Positions 1 through 8,012 of a stretch of 64,000 nt of DNA are shown here, in pieces. The stretch comes from Aphanizomenon flos-aquae FACHB-1287. GTDB taxonomy: Bacteria; Cyanobacteriota; Cyanobacteriia; Cyanobacteriales; Nostocaceae. The notes beneath the pieces were generated by a model. It saw only the letters and a program-made list of their open reading frames with translations. It made no database searches and was not told where the DNA came from. The position numbers were made by a program, and so were the translations under genes. The stretch is taken from NCBI RefSeq assembly GCF_014698755.1, contig NZ_JACJTO010000009.1, positions 59,528 to 123,527 of the forward strand, read 5' to 3'. Within the stretch, counting starts at the first letter, position 1. Each line of letters begins with the position of its first letter.

Positions 1-96
1 AGTCTGAAACTCAATAAAAGCGATAAAATCAGCTATTTTTTCGAGTTGTTCTTCATTGAGTTTATCTAGTTCTTGCTTAATTTTTTCTCGCAGCAT
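1..96 (-). CDS. N-terminal fragment of a small antitoxin-like protein, cut by the window edge
   Basis: Reading the minus strand from the ATG at 96 gives 32 open codons beginning MLREKIKQELDKLNEEQL and running off the window at position 1. The short charged amphipathic helix with an LNEEQLEKIADFI-like core resembles the start of small cyanobacterial antitoxin-type proteins that precede a PIN or RelE-like toxin. The rest of the gene, and any toxin partner, lies outside the window, so the toxin-antitoxin assignment is an inference from style of sequence only. Confidence 0.5.
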   Translation of the reverse strand, partial: MLREKIKQELDKLNEEQLEKIADFIAFIEFQT

Positions 97-154
97 AATA
101 ATTTAAGTTTGAGATTGCAATAAATGAGCAAATTAACAAAGTAATACGATTATA

Positions 155-310
155 TCATAATTGTTTATTAGATAATACTTGCTGAAGATATTCTGGTAAA
201 CTGAAAAAGTTGAAAGCAAATGCAGGTGCTACTGACGTAAATCCTAGATAACCCGTTAAAATTAGACTCAGGATTAATACAGAAAAGACTTTTTTGAACT
301 TAGAAAACAT
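155..310 (-). CDS. 51-aa putative secreted peptide
   Basis: The minus-strand ATG at 310 opens a 51-codon frame ending in TGA at 155. It starts MFSKFKKVFSVLILSL, a lysine-rich n-region followed by a hydrophobic stretch, and then reaches SVAPAFA, a good signal peptidase I site near residue 32. The mature part would be only about 19 residues (beginning FNFFSLPEYLQQ). No family is recognised. The well-formed signal peptide argues for a real gene, but its length and the absence of homology evidence keep confidence moderate. Confidence 0.5.
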   Translation of the reverse strand: MFSKFKKVFSVLILSLILTGYLGFTSVAPAFAFNFFSLPEYLQQVLSNKQL

Positions 311-573
311 AATGCTAATGAAAACCTAAAATCTTGGTGTTTTCGCTTAGTTAAGGCTTGTTACAAGTATACCAACTTTAAAGGATTGATTAAGCCATAA
401 TTAACAATTTTTTACCTAAAAAACAGCAAAATCCGTATATTTCCGAACTTCAGGCGCTTTAAACCGTAAAATAATATAGCAATCCGGAACCATTCATGAG
501 AAAATACTGATATAGATAAAAAGTAACGTGTAAAACTAAGGTGTAGGTGTGAGGATGTGGATGCAGTTATTAG

Positions 574-777
574 CAGATTTTATCAAAAATTGAAATTGTA
601 TTTCTCCTTGAAGATGATCCAAATAGTGGTTATACAGCCACAGCATTAGGCCAATCAATTTTTACTCAAGCCGATGATATAGAAACACTGCAATTCATGA
701 TTCCTGATACTGTACAATGTCATTTTACCGATAAGGAAAAACGTCCTAAAATTATTCACTTACAAAACATTCTCTAA
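574..777 (+). pseudogene. HicB-like/short antitoxin remnant lacking a start codon
   Basis: Between an in-frame TAG at 571 and TAA at 775 the plus strand encodes IEIVFLLEDDPNSGYTATAL, then a GQSIFTQADDIETL-like segment and a CHFTDKEKRPKIIHL tail. This matches the whole body of the small cyanobacterial HicB-like proteins, often labelled 2-oxoisovalerate dehydrogenase by mistake. There is no ATG, GTG or TTG in frame after the upstream stop. Only ATT codons (577, 589) could start it, so either it uses a very rare start or the 5' end has decayed. No HicA toxin is visible beside it. Confidence 0.55.
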
Positions 778-782
778 ACAAC

Positions 783-1076
783 ATGAACTTAAAAGATATC
801 AAACAAAAACTATTCCCCATTATCAAAATCATCTCCACCGCACTCATCACCAGCGCTATTGGTTTAGAATTATGGAATCTCAATAATCAACTACCCAGTA
901 TCTTAACCCCTGCTTTAATCATTGCCCATATTGCCCTATCTGCTCATTTTATTGAAGCATTAATTGCCGCTTATTATGCCCCAACACGCAATCAGACAGC
1001 AATCAAATATGCAACTTATACATTTTTTGTCGGTACAGTTGGTTTATTAGAATTATGGGAAAATCCTGATACCTAA
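783..1076 (+). CDS. small predicted membrane protein (97 aa)
   Basis: The protein has three hydrophobic segments (about residues 10-30, 40-66 and 75-91), with ELW motifs ending the first and third. It contains no recognisable catalytic motif. It begins 5 bases after the stop of the HicB-like remnant and ends about 80 bases before ychF on the same strand. Probably an inner-membrane protein of unknown function conserved in cyanobacteria; the family name is not known to me. Confidence 0.6.
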   Translation: MNLKDIKQKLFPIIKIISTALITSAIGLELWNLNNQLPSILTPALIIAHIALSAHFIEALIAAYYAPTRNQTAIKYATYTFFVGTVGLLELWENPDT

Positions 1077-1154
1077 AATATTCTCCCCAGTTTCTCTACC
1101 ATCTCCACCGGTTTGAATTATCCTTATACTTGACACCAAAATCTAAAATCTACA

Positions 1155-2246
1155 ATGCTAAGAGCCGGAATTGTCGGACTTCCCAACGTCGGAAAATCAA
1201 CCTTATTTAACGCTGTAGTCGCTAACGCTAAGGCTGAAGCCGCTAACTTCCCATTTTGTACCATTGAACCCAATGTTGGCATGGTCTCAGTCCCCGACGA
1301 CCGGTTAAACGTTTTAGCAAAAATTGCTACCTCAGTACAAACAGTACCCGCCCGTGTCGAATTTGTGGATATTGCCGGTTTGGTCAAAGGTGCAAGTCAA
1401 GGAGAAGGACTAGGTAATCAATTTTTATCCCACATTCGAGAAGTTGATGCCATAGTTCATGTTGTCCGTTGTTTTGAAAATGATGATATCATTCATGTAG
1501 CCGGTTCTGTTGACCCAGCCAGAGATATTGAAATCATTAATTTAGAACTTGGTTTATCAGATTTATCCCAAATTGAAAAACGCATTGATAGAACTCGCAA
1601 ACTTGCACGCACTAGTAAAGATGCACAATTTGAAGTGACAATTTTAGAAAAATTAGCCGCTACTTTAAATGAAGGTAAATCCGTTCGTCAAATAAGTTTA
1701 AATACCGAAGAATCCGAAATTATTAAAGGCTTAGGATTACTTACTAATAAACCAATTATTTACGCTGCTAATGTCTCTGAAGAAGACCTAGCAACAGGTA
1801 ATAATTTTGTCGAAAAAGTTCGAGAAGTCGCTGCGATTGAAAATGCCCAAGTTGTCATTGTTTCTGCTCAAGTAGAAGCAGAATTAGTGGAATTACCAGA
1901 AGCAGATAAAGCTGATTTTCTAGAATCTTTAGGTGTCAAAGAAGGTGGTTTAAAATCCTTAATTCGTGCAACTTACACCCTTTTAGGTTTGCGGACTTAT
2001 TTCACCTGTGGACCAAAAGAAACCCGCGCTTGGACAATTAATGCCGGAATGTCTGCACCCCAAGCCGCAGGAGTCATTCACTCTGATTTTGAACGGGGAT
2101 TTATTCGCGCAGAAACTGTGGCTTATAACGATTTAGTAACACACGGCTCAATGAATGCGGCCAAAGAAAAAGGCTTAGTTAGAAGTGAAGGAAAAGAGTA
2201 TATTGTTCAAGAAGGTGATGTAATGTTATTCCGATTTAATGTCTAG
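1155..2246 (+). CDS. ychF: Redox-regulated ATPase YchF (Obg-related)
   Basis: This 363-residue protein has the length and layout of YchF/OLA1. A P-loop GLPNVGKST lies at residues 8-16, followed by the NFPFCTIEPN switch region (31-40), the DIAGLVKGASQGEGLG G3 region (72 on) and a NVSE motif (206-209) in place of the usual NKxD, the change that makes this GTPase-fold family prefer ATP. A helical insertion and a C-terminal TGS domain follow. YchF associates with ribosomes and is linked to stress responses. It lies at the left edge of the accessory island. Confidence 0.97.
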   Translation: MLRAGIVGLPNVGKSTLFNAVVANAKAEAANFPFCTIEPNVGMVSVPDDRLNVLAKIATSVQTVPARVEFVDIAGLVKGASQGEGLGNQFLSHIREVDAIVHVVRCFENDDIIHVAGSVDPARDIEIINLELGLSDLSQIEKRIDRTRKLARTSKDAQFEVTILEKLAATLNEGKSVRQISLNTEESEIIKGLGLLTNKPIIYAANVSEEDLATGNNFVEKVREVAAIENAQVVIVSAQVEAELVELPEADKADFLESLGVKEGGLKSLIRATYTLLGLRTYFTCGPKETRAWTINAGMSAPQAAGVIHSDFERGFIRAETVAYNDLVTHGSMNAAKEKGLVRSEGKEYIVQEGDVMLFRFNV

Positions 2247-2756
2247 CAATTAATGAATTAACACAGTTTAAATTAGCCAAGACATATATCCAAATAAATT
2301 CTTGTCTGGTGGGTTTCTGCCTACCTAACACCGAAAATATATGTCTTCCCTGGTCTTTTTTACAGCTTAAATTCAATTCTCAATCTTCATCTTTAATAAC
2401 AAGTCCCAATAACTTACAGCAGTTCCCGCTATTATAAAGTACAGATATGAATAATTAAACTCTTGTGGTGCGGGCATCTTGCCCGCCAATAGTGTACAAA
2501 ATCACATTAATATCATCTATAAACAGATGCAGTTATTTTTTAAAAACCATATCTACGGGTGGTACGCAAGTGTTATTAGTACAGACTATCCATCTTAGCA
2601 TCAGTAACAAATTTTGCGTTTATTGCTGAGAAATTTAGTAAATATACTTGACAGATTGATAATTGCTATGTAATCTATAAAAAGTTGACTTGTAATTCAA
2701 GTTACTCAAAAAAAGTTTATCGTCTATACAATTACTAAGACTAAGGCTAGATAGTT
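2247..2756. other. Spacer with an 11-bp inverted repeat and a dispersed repeat
   Basis: No gene is seen in this 510-base stretch. Just after ychF an exact 11-base inverted repeat (AAGACATATAT at 2279-2289 with its complement at 2337-2347) encloses a second imperfect stem and is followed by a T-rich run, so it may act as a terminator. A repeat related to the element at 15127 starts at 2417 behind a TA dinucleotide (CAGCAGTTCCCGC). It contains the hairpin GCGGGCATCTTGCCCGC near 2470-2487. No matching right terminal repeat is visible. Confidence 0.5.
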
Positions 2757-4250
2757 ATGCAGTATATAGATACAGAAAGCTTGATCACCAAGGAGGGGGT
2801 TTTTGATGATCAATTATTTCGGCAAAGCGCTGAGATAGTTGTATCCAAATTAGAAAAATACTTAGCTGACTCATCAATCAGAGGACTAGCACTCAGTAAT
2901 CCTTATGACTTGTCCCAAACAGCAAAAGAGATTATGAATCAGGGACAGAACGATAAGGCTTTATGCAATCAAGAAAAGCTAGAAGCAATTATTGATTTAT
3001 ACATTAAAACCGGAATACAAGTGTACTCACCCGGTTATATGGGGCGACAATTTTCTGGTGTAATTCCCTTAGCCGCTCTGATTGATTTAATTAGTTCCAT
3101 TGTCAGTCAACCCTCCTCCTTCTATGAAGCAGGGCAATTACCCAACGTAGTTGAGCGGATTATGGCCGATGAGTTTAACCAATTTATTGGTTGGAATCCT
3201 GATACTTTTGCCATGGTGACGACCTCCGGGGGGACATTAGGTAATTTAACCGCTCTTTTAGCAGCTAGAAACGAAAAATTTCCCCAGATTTGGTCAGAAG
3301 GTATTTCTGCATTGGGAGATCAATATCGTCCGGCCATTGCTGTGAGTGAAGATGCACATTATGGCATTTGTCGGGCTGCAGGGATTATGGGAATCGGAGA
3401 AAATCAAATTATCCGTTTACCAATTAATCAGAAAAAACAAATCTGTATAGACCAGGTACGTCCTACCCTAGAAGCAGCAGAGAAACGGGGGCTAAAGATT
3501 TTCTGTGTGGTAGCTTCAGCAGGAACTACTTCCGTAGGTGCTTTTGATACAATTGATGAATTAGCACAAATCACCAAAGAGAAAAATATCTGGCTTCATA
3601 TTGACGGCGCTCATGGTGCTAGTTTACTGGTTTCTGACCAGTTGCGTCACAAATTAAAAGGAATTGAAAACGCAGATTCCTTTGTCTTAGACGCTCACAA
3701 AATGATGTTTTTACCTGGGGTGTGTACCCTTCTTTTCTATAAGAATAAAGAAAAGAGCTATGGAGCATTTCGTCAGAACGCTAGTTATGTCTTTGAAAAA
3801 GTTCCTGATATCTATACTCAATTCGATAGTGCAGAACAGAATTTTGAATGCACTAAAAGACCCCTAATTATGAACTTGTGGGTATTATGGGCACTTTATG
3901 GAAAGGACATATTTGCCAATAAGATCGAGTATTTATGCCAGTTGACCCAAGAAGCCTATCAAATACTCCAACAGGAACCAGATTTCCAGACCATTCATCA
4001 ACCAGAGGTGAATATCCTTTGTTTCCGATATGTACCTTCTAATGTGAGTGATAATCTGTTATCTGATTTTCAGTTAGCAATTAGAAATAGAATTAGGGAA
4101 GGAGGTAAATTCTTCATCTCCAAGGTAGAAATTGATGGAATTAACTCTTTGCGTGTCGTTTTCATGAATCACAGAATTAATACTAATCACTTTCATGAAT
4201 TGCTAGATGAAATTAGAAAAATTGGATTGGAATTAATTAGCGGAACTTAG
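2757..4250 (+). CDS. PLP-dependent group II amino acid decarboxylase
   Basis: The 497-residue protein has the group II decarboxylase signatures in order: phosphate-binding TTSGGTLGN (155-163), His201, which stacks on the cofactor ring, HIDGAHGAS (281-289) with Asp283 contacting the pyridine nitrogen, and DAHKMMFLPG (312-321) with Lys315 as the Schiff-base lysine. It should decarboxylate an amino acid to an amine in the cytoplasm. Glutamate, 2,4-diaminobutyrate and aromatic amino acids are all used within the family, and the substrate cannot be read from the sequence. It heads a same-strand run with the adenylate-forming enzyme and the PixA-like genes. Confidence 0.88.
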   Translation: MQYIDTESLITKEGVFDDQLFRQSAEIVVSKLEKYLADSSIRGLALSNPYDLSQTAKEIMNQGQNDKALCNQEKLEAIIDLYIKTGIQVYSPGYMGRQFSGVIPLAALIDLISSIVSQPSSFYEAGQLPNVVERIMADEFNQFIGWNPDTFAMVTTSGGTLGNLTALLAARNEKFPQIWSEGISALGDQYRPAIAVSEDAHYGICRAAGIMGIGENQIIRLPINQKKQICIDQVRPTLEAAEKRGLKIFCVVASAGTTSVGAFDTIDELAQITKEKNIWLHIDGAHGASLLVSDQLRHKLKGIENADSFVLDAHKMMFLPGVCTLLFYKNKEKSYGAFRQNASYVFEKVPDIYTQFDSAEQNFECTKRPLIMNLWVLWALYGKDIFANKIEYLCQLTQEAYQILQQEPDFQTIHQPEVNILCFRYVPSNVSDNLLSDFQLAIRNRIREGGKFFISKVEIDGINSLRVVFMNHRINTNHFHELLDEIRKIGLELISGT

Positions 4251-4388
4251 TTAAAAATTAATAGTCAGTAAATGGGTGACTGTTGTAAAAAGCTATAAAT
4301 TTTCAATAATTAGGCTTAAACAGGCGAAAAATATCGAAAAACTGCTTTTATAGCTTTTTGTAAATCTAATAAATAACAGGAGAAAAAA

Positions 4389-5963
4389 GTGTTAGAATAT
4401 CAAGAGAGAGAAACAAGTATAGATACCGAAAGTCAGACAGTATCTACTTCTCGTAAAGAGTTAATCGATAAATTAATTCCCCTTGATGAACTAGAGCCAA
4501 AATCAATTGATGAAGTAGTCAAACTGCCTTCATTTTTCGAGAAAATCAACAAATGTGAAAGCCTATTAGATAGATCATACAGTGGACTTGAAGAGACAAT
4601 TCAAAATGCCTTAGTATTGCGGCGTTTACAGCAAATGACAAATACTCTCATGCTCAATCCTATTTGGAAAGACATGATTGAGAAGTCAGGGTTAAAAAAA
4701 GCTCCCCGCAATTTTGAAGAATGGCAGCAATTACCGATTTCTGACAAGACCACTATGAGTGAGTTATTCTCATCCTCAAGACCAGGTTTAGTTGTTCCTT
4801 TAAGTCATGGCGGTTTTGAAATTGTCGCCAGTGGTGGAACTACAACTGGTTTACCAGCGGAAATGGTTTACTCATTACGAGAATTACAAGATACATACAA
4901 AATTGCTGGTAAATTCATCGGCGAACATATGTTAGCTGATTACTTAGCAGGAGATGATCCTAAGTGGGTTGCTACCACCTTAGCGGATTTTCAAATGTGG
5001 AGTAGCGGAACAATGGTTGGAGGTGTTTTACAGAATATACCAGGAATTAACTATCTTGGTGCAGGTCCGGTCATGAGGGAAGTTTATCACCACATTATGT
5101 CCTATCCCGGTCCAAAGGCAATTATGGCAATTTCTGCAGGAATAGCAATCCTGAGTGACCTTGGTGTTGGTTTACATGAAGAAGCTAGAAAAAGTTTTCG
5201 TGTAGCAATGTACGGTAGTGGAGTATTACCATATCGCAAACGACTTGAGTTAAAAGAGCTTTATCCTAATCTGGAGATTTTGAGTTACTTTGCTACAGTT
5301 CAAAACGAAGCTATTGGCTTACAGTTGCGCCATGAAGTTCCCTATTTAGCTACTGTTCCAGGGTTACATTTGGTTGAGGTTGTGGATAGTGAGGGTCGTT
5401 GGGTTAAAGTTGGAGAGGAAGGTGAGTTAGTTGTAACTCGACTGCATGGCCATGAAGCACCATTTCTGAGGTTCAAATCTGGAGATAGAGTAATACGTCG
5501 TCCTAATATAGATAAACCAGAATTAAAAACCCAACAATTTGAATTTTTAGGTCGCAGTGGAGATATTATTCACATTAACGACACACAATATTCTGCTCCC
5601 CAAGTTTACGCTTCTCTCTGTCATGAATTGAAAGCAATTGGTATTTTTGACTTGGAAGCACTGGCTCACGAAATGCAGTTTGTTAACCATCGAACAACAA
5701 AAACCTTGCAGTTAATCGCTTCGGTAGACGATATAGAAACCTTGTTTATCAGAATGGATAATATGCTGGGAATTGAAGGAATCAAGCGTTTATTTATTCA
5801 ATCCTTAATGCACTCCTTATCTATTTTTAATATAGGAGAAGCTAATGTGTATTACACTGAAAATAGTGGCTATAAATTTGAGATAAAACTTGTAAAAAGG
5901 TGGTCAGAAGAGATTTATAGAACTCCACTAAGTAAAGTACCTTTAATCAGAGATATTTTCTAA
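4389..5963 (+). CDS. PaaK-like adenylate-forming enzyme (acyl/aryl-CoA ligase superfamily)
   Basis: The 524-residue protein shows the ATP phosphate-binding motif SGGTTTGLP at 148-156, FKSGDRV at 362-368 (the ribose-binding aspartate region) and GRSGDIIHINDTQ at 388-400 (hinge region), in the order seen in phenylacetate-CoA ligase-like proteins. The usual YGxTE-type motif appears as SYFATVQNE (299-307). It would activate a carboxylic acid as an acyl adenylate, but acid and acceptor are unknown. The GTG start at 4389 is preceded by AGGAG at a good distance. It follows the decarboxylase by 138 bases, suggesting a shared pathway. Confidence 0.75.
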   Translation: MLEYQERETSIDTESQTVSTSRKELIDKLIPLDELEPKSIDEVVKLPSFFEKINKCESLLDRSYSGLEETIQNALVLRRLQQMTNTLMLNPIWKDMIEKSGLKKAPRNFEEWQQLPISDKTTMSELFSSSRPGLVVPLSHGGFEIVASGGTTTGLPAEMVYSLRELQDTYKIAGKFIGEHMLADYLAGDDPKWVATTLADFQMWSSGTMVGGVLQNIPGINYLGAGPVMREVYHHIMSYPGPKAIMAISAGIAILSDLGVGLHEEARKSFRVAMYGSGVLPYRKRLELKELYPNLEILSYFATVQNEAIGLQLRHEVPYLATVPGLHLVEVVDSEGRWVKVGEEGELVVTRLHGHEAPFLRFKSGDRVIRRPNIDKPELKTQQFEFLGRSGDIIHINDTQYSAPQVYASLCHELKAIGIFDLEALAHEMQFVNHRTTKTLQLIASVDDIETLFIRMDNMLGIEGIKRLFIQSLMHSLSIFNIGEANVYYTENSGYKFEIKLVKRWSEEIYRTPLSKVPLIRDIF

Positions 5964-6070
5964 AGTCGGCAGGATATGGATAATAAGGTAGGGAATGTCA
6001 CGCCCGAACCCTAGATTTATTATTCTAGTAAGCTTGTAAACAGTAAATCTTGGACTTTTTCAGGTTAGCT

Positions 6071-6106
6071 TAACAAGAATCCTCTCACTTGAGGGGAGTG
6101 TCAACG
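6071..6106 (+). mobile_element. Right-end-like hairpin of an IS200/IS605-type element (relic)
   Basis: CAAGAATCC then a tight 2-nt-loop stem (CCTCTCACTTGAGGGG, 6081-6096) then GAGTGTCAA is organised like the sequence at 56441-56476 (CAAGAATCACC, stem, GAGTATGTCAA) and like right ends of IS200/IS605 elements. No transposase or left end is seen nearby. It lies just upstream of the first PixA-like gene and is followed by a nine-T run, so it could also serve as a terminator or leader. Confidence 0.4.
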
Positions 6107-6142
6107 ACTGTTTTTTTTTCAAGTAAAATAACGAGGAAAATT

Positions 6143-6574
6143 ATGGAGTCAAAGATCAGCATATTTTGTGTTGTTGATGTCATTGAATCACTTTCGGGTG
6201 GAACGCTATTAAATGGTAATCTTTCCATGATGGACAATAGCCCTCTGGGTAGTCTAAATCAGGGAACAACCAATTTAGTTACCCTGTGTCACCCAGGACA
6301 AACTATTCAGTGGACAATTTTAGCTCTTGATTTGCAGACACCAGTAGCTATCAGAAAGATTACCTTTCTTAACCAAGATGGTACTAGTGTTGAACCGCTT
6401 CCAGATGACCCTACAAAACTGGAAAGCGATAAGCTGCATTTAAATGTTTGGTCTGGAGTTGTCCCATATTACCTTGTACCTGGTGTAGATTATCGCTATA
6501 GATTTGAGTTGCAAATGTATGAAGGTAAGAACTGTCTGATGTATGTAGATACTCCTGCTTTAAAGTGCATTTAA
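6143..6574 (+). CDS. PixA/AidA inclusion-body family protein, paralogue 1
   Basis: From the ATG at 6143, preceded by ACGAGGAAAA, this encodes 143 residues; a longer TTG-started frame from 6089 adds an unlikely N-terminus. It carries the four signatures shared by the cluster: VVDVIESL near the start, MMDNS...GTTNL about residue 29, PGQTIQW about 51, and a C-terminal WSGVVPYYLVPGVDYRYRF strand region. These match my knowledge of the PixA/AidA family (Xenorhabdus PixA crystalline inclusions; quorum-sensing-regulated AidA of Ralstonia and Burkholderia). The biochemical role is unknown. There is no signal peptide. Confidence 0.7.
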   Translation: MESKISIFCVVDVIESLSGGTLLNGNLSMMDNSPLGSLNQGTTNLVTLCHPGQTIQWTILALDLQTPVAIRKITFLNQDGTSVEPLPDDPTKLESDKLHLNVWSGVVPYYLVPGVDYRYRFELQMYEGKNCLMYVDTPALKCI

Positions 6575-6685
6575 CCTCAGCTTCATAAACAACAAAAACG
6601 CCTGTAAAAATAGCACTTTATAGACAGTTTGGACTAGGCGTTAAACAGTGAAAACAAACTTGAACTCAGAGAAAAAGGAACCTTT

Positions 6686-7519
6686 ATGAGCCAACAGTTG
6701 GGAATAATATTGTTGATTGATGTGGCAGCGGCCATAGAAGCCAACACCTTGGAAGGTAATACTTACCTGTTCGACAACATGAAATTGCAGGGGTCTGAAG
6801 GTTTAGGCACTGGCAAATTGATTTCTGCAATTAATGGTACTAGTTACTGTGATGGTTCTCAAGCTAATGAGCAGGTTTTGAACTGGCTGCCCTATGGAGT
6901 TGGTTCTTTACCCCCTACCTTGCCCAAGAGCTTTCTATCAGACAAGTCGAAAAATAGCGATCTTAAGGTACTTGAAGAGATACAAGCCCTTACAGATAGA
7001 CTGACCGGTGCTAATGCTGACAAATCTCAAAACATCTCTAGCGTCGTCCAGGAATTACAAAAGATCTCGAAAGCTGTCGGTGTTAAGACTCAAGTTCAGA
7101 GTAAAAAGAGTAACGTTAATCAGGACATTGGCCATCTTGGACAAAAAATTATGGATGTCACAGGAAACCTTGTGACTGAGGTCGATGGGAAAATTCCTGA
7201 AATCAATTCTCTCAATCCCATCATTACAAACATCACTGGTGAAGCAGTTGATAAAAATGTCATTTATCCTGCTGCCTATGGCTCTCCTGATATGGTGACA
7301 GACGGTTGGTACTGGGCTGCATCTATAGATACATCCAGACCAGGAACTTATGCTTACACAATGCATATACAGTTGTATAAACTATCTCGTGAGAATGGGG
7401 CTTGGGCTTGGATACCAGTAGATTTTACCCATGATGCTTATATCAAGATCTCCAATGATCCTAAGAAAAATGGGTTTACAAATGCAGGTATTGGATACTT
7501 GCCAATTCCCAAAGCCTAG
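6686..7519 (+). CDS. PixA/AidA inclusion-body family protein, paralogue 2 (long form)
   Basis: This 277-residue member keeps the same frame of motifs: LLIDVAAAIEANTL at the N-terminus, LFDN...GTGKL near 28, QVLNWLPYGVG near 65 and WYWAASIDTSRPGTYAYTM near 208. About 110 residues (80-190) lie between the NW motif and the last strands, mostly helical, with heptad-like stretches such as LEEIQALTDRL and VVQELQKISKAV. This larger layout resembles AidA proteins. AAGGA precedes the ATG at 6686. The gene is 111 bases after paralogue 1 and 48 before paralogue 3, so co-transcription is likely. Confidence 0.7.
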   Translation: MSQQLGIILLIDVAAAIEANTLEGNTYLFDNMKLQGSEGLGTGKLISAINGTSYCDGSQANEQVLNWLPYGVGSLPPTLPKSFLSDKSKNSDLKVLEEIQALTDRLTGANADKSQNISSVVQELQKISKAVGVKTQVQSKKSNVNQDIGHLGQKIMDVTGNLVTEVDGKIPEINSLNPIITNITGEAVDKNVIYPAAYGSPDMVTDGWYWAASIDTSRPGTYAYTMHIQLYKLSRENGAWAWIPVDFTHDAYIKISNDPKKNGFTNAGIGYLPIPKA

Positions 7520-7567
7520 TCAACTGCTTGATTTTCAAACGCAATTTCAAAAAATGGAAGACAGATT

Positions 7568-7972
7568 ATGGCAAAAACAATAACAATCGCCAGTGTAATA
7601 GATGTTGTGGGTGCATTGGCAACTGATTCCTTGAGCGGACAAGTCTATTTTACAGATACTGAGAAAGCATCTGGTTCTACAGGCCATGGTACAGAGAATT
7701 TAAAAACCATAGTGTCAGTAGGAGATGTATTGGTTTGGACAGTGACATTCTTAGAATGTGAAGCCTATGCTGCCATTGATGAAATCATCATTGACAAGAA
7801 ATACTGTGAACCACAAAAGAAGGTTTATGAAGGTACAGATGTCTCCTACTGGTCTGGAACGGTGAAAAAGGGCATTCAATCAATTCCTTACACCATCAAA
7901 TTTAAAGTAGGAACTCGGGCAGAATCTATAGCCACGGCTTCCCCTCTCCATCTTGTGGGTAAAGATGCCTAA
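7568..7972 (+). CDS. PixA/AidA inclusion-body family protein, paralogue 3 (short form)
   Basis: At 134 residues this is the shortest of the four. It has SVIDVVGALATDSL, then YFTDTEKASGSTGHGTENL, GDVLVWTV and a SYWSGTVKKGIQSIPYTIKF segment, aligning along its length with paralogues 1 and 4. It lacks the long central insertion of paralogue 2. GGAAGACAG precedes the ATG. No export signal or membrane segment is visible, consistent with a cytoplasmic protein. Function is inferred only by family. Confidence 0.68.
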   Translation: MAKTITIASVIDVVGALATDSLSGQVYFTDTEKASGSTGHGTENLKTIVSVGDVLVWTVTFLECEAYAAIDEIIIDKKYCEPQKKVYEGTDVSYWSGTVKKGIQSIPYTIKFKVGTRAESIATASPLHLVGKDA

Positions 7973-8012
7973 ACTGCCAAGAATCATAATTTAACTAAGC
8001 AAGAGGAAAACC

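Noticed and set aside
1124..1387. Minus-strand 87-codon frame antisense to ychF
   Set aside because: Lies fully opposite a highly conserved G-protein-like gene, with low-quality composition.
6089..6142. TTG-started N-terminal extension of PixA-like paralogue 1
   Set aside because: The extension begins inside the hairpin and T tract, and the ATG at 6143 has a proper ribosome-binding site and matches the paralogues.
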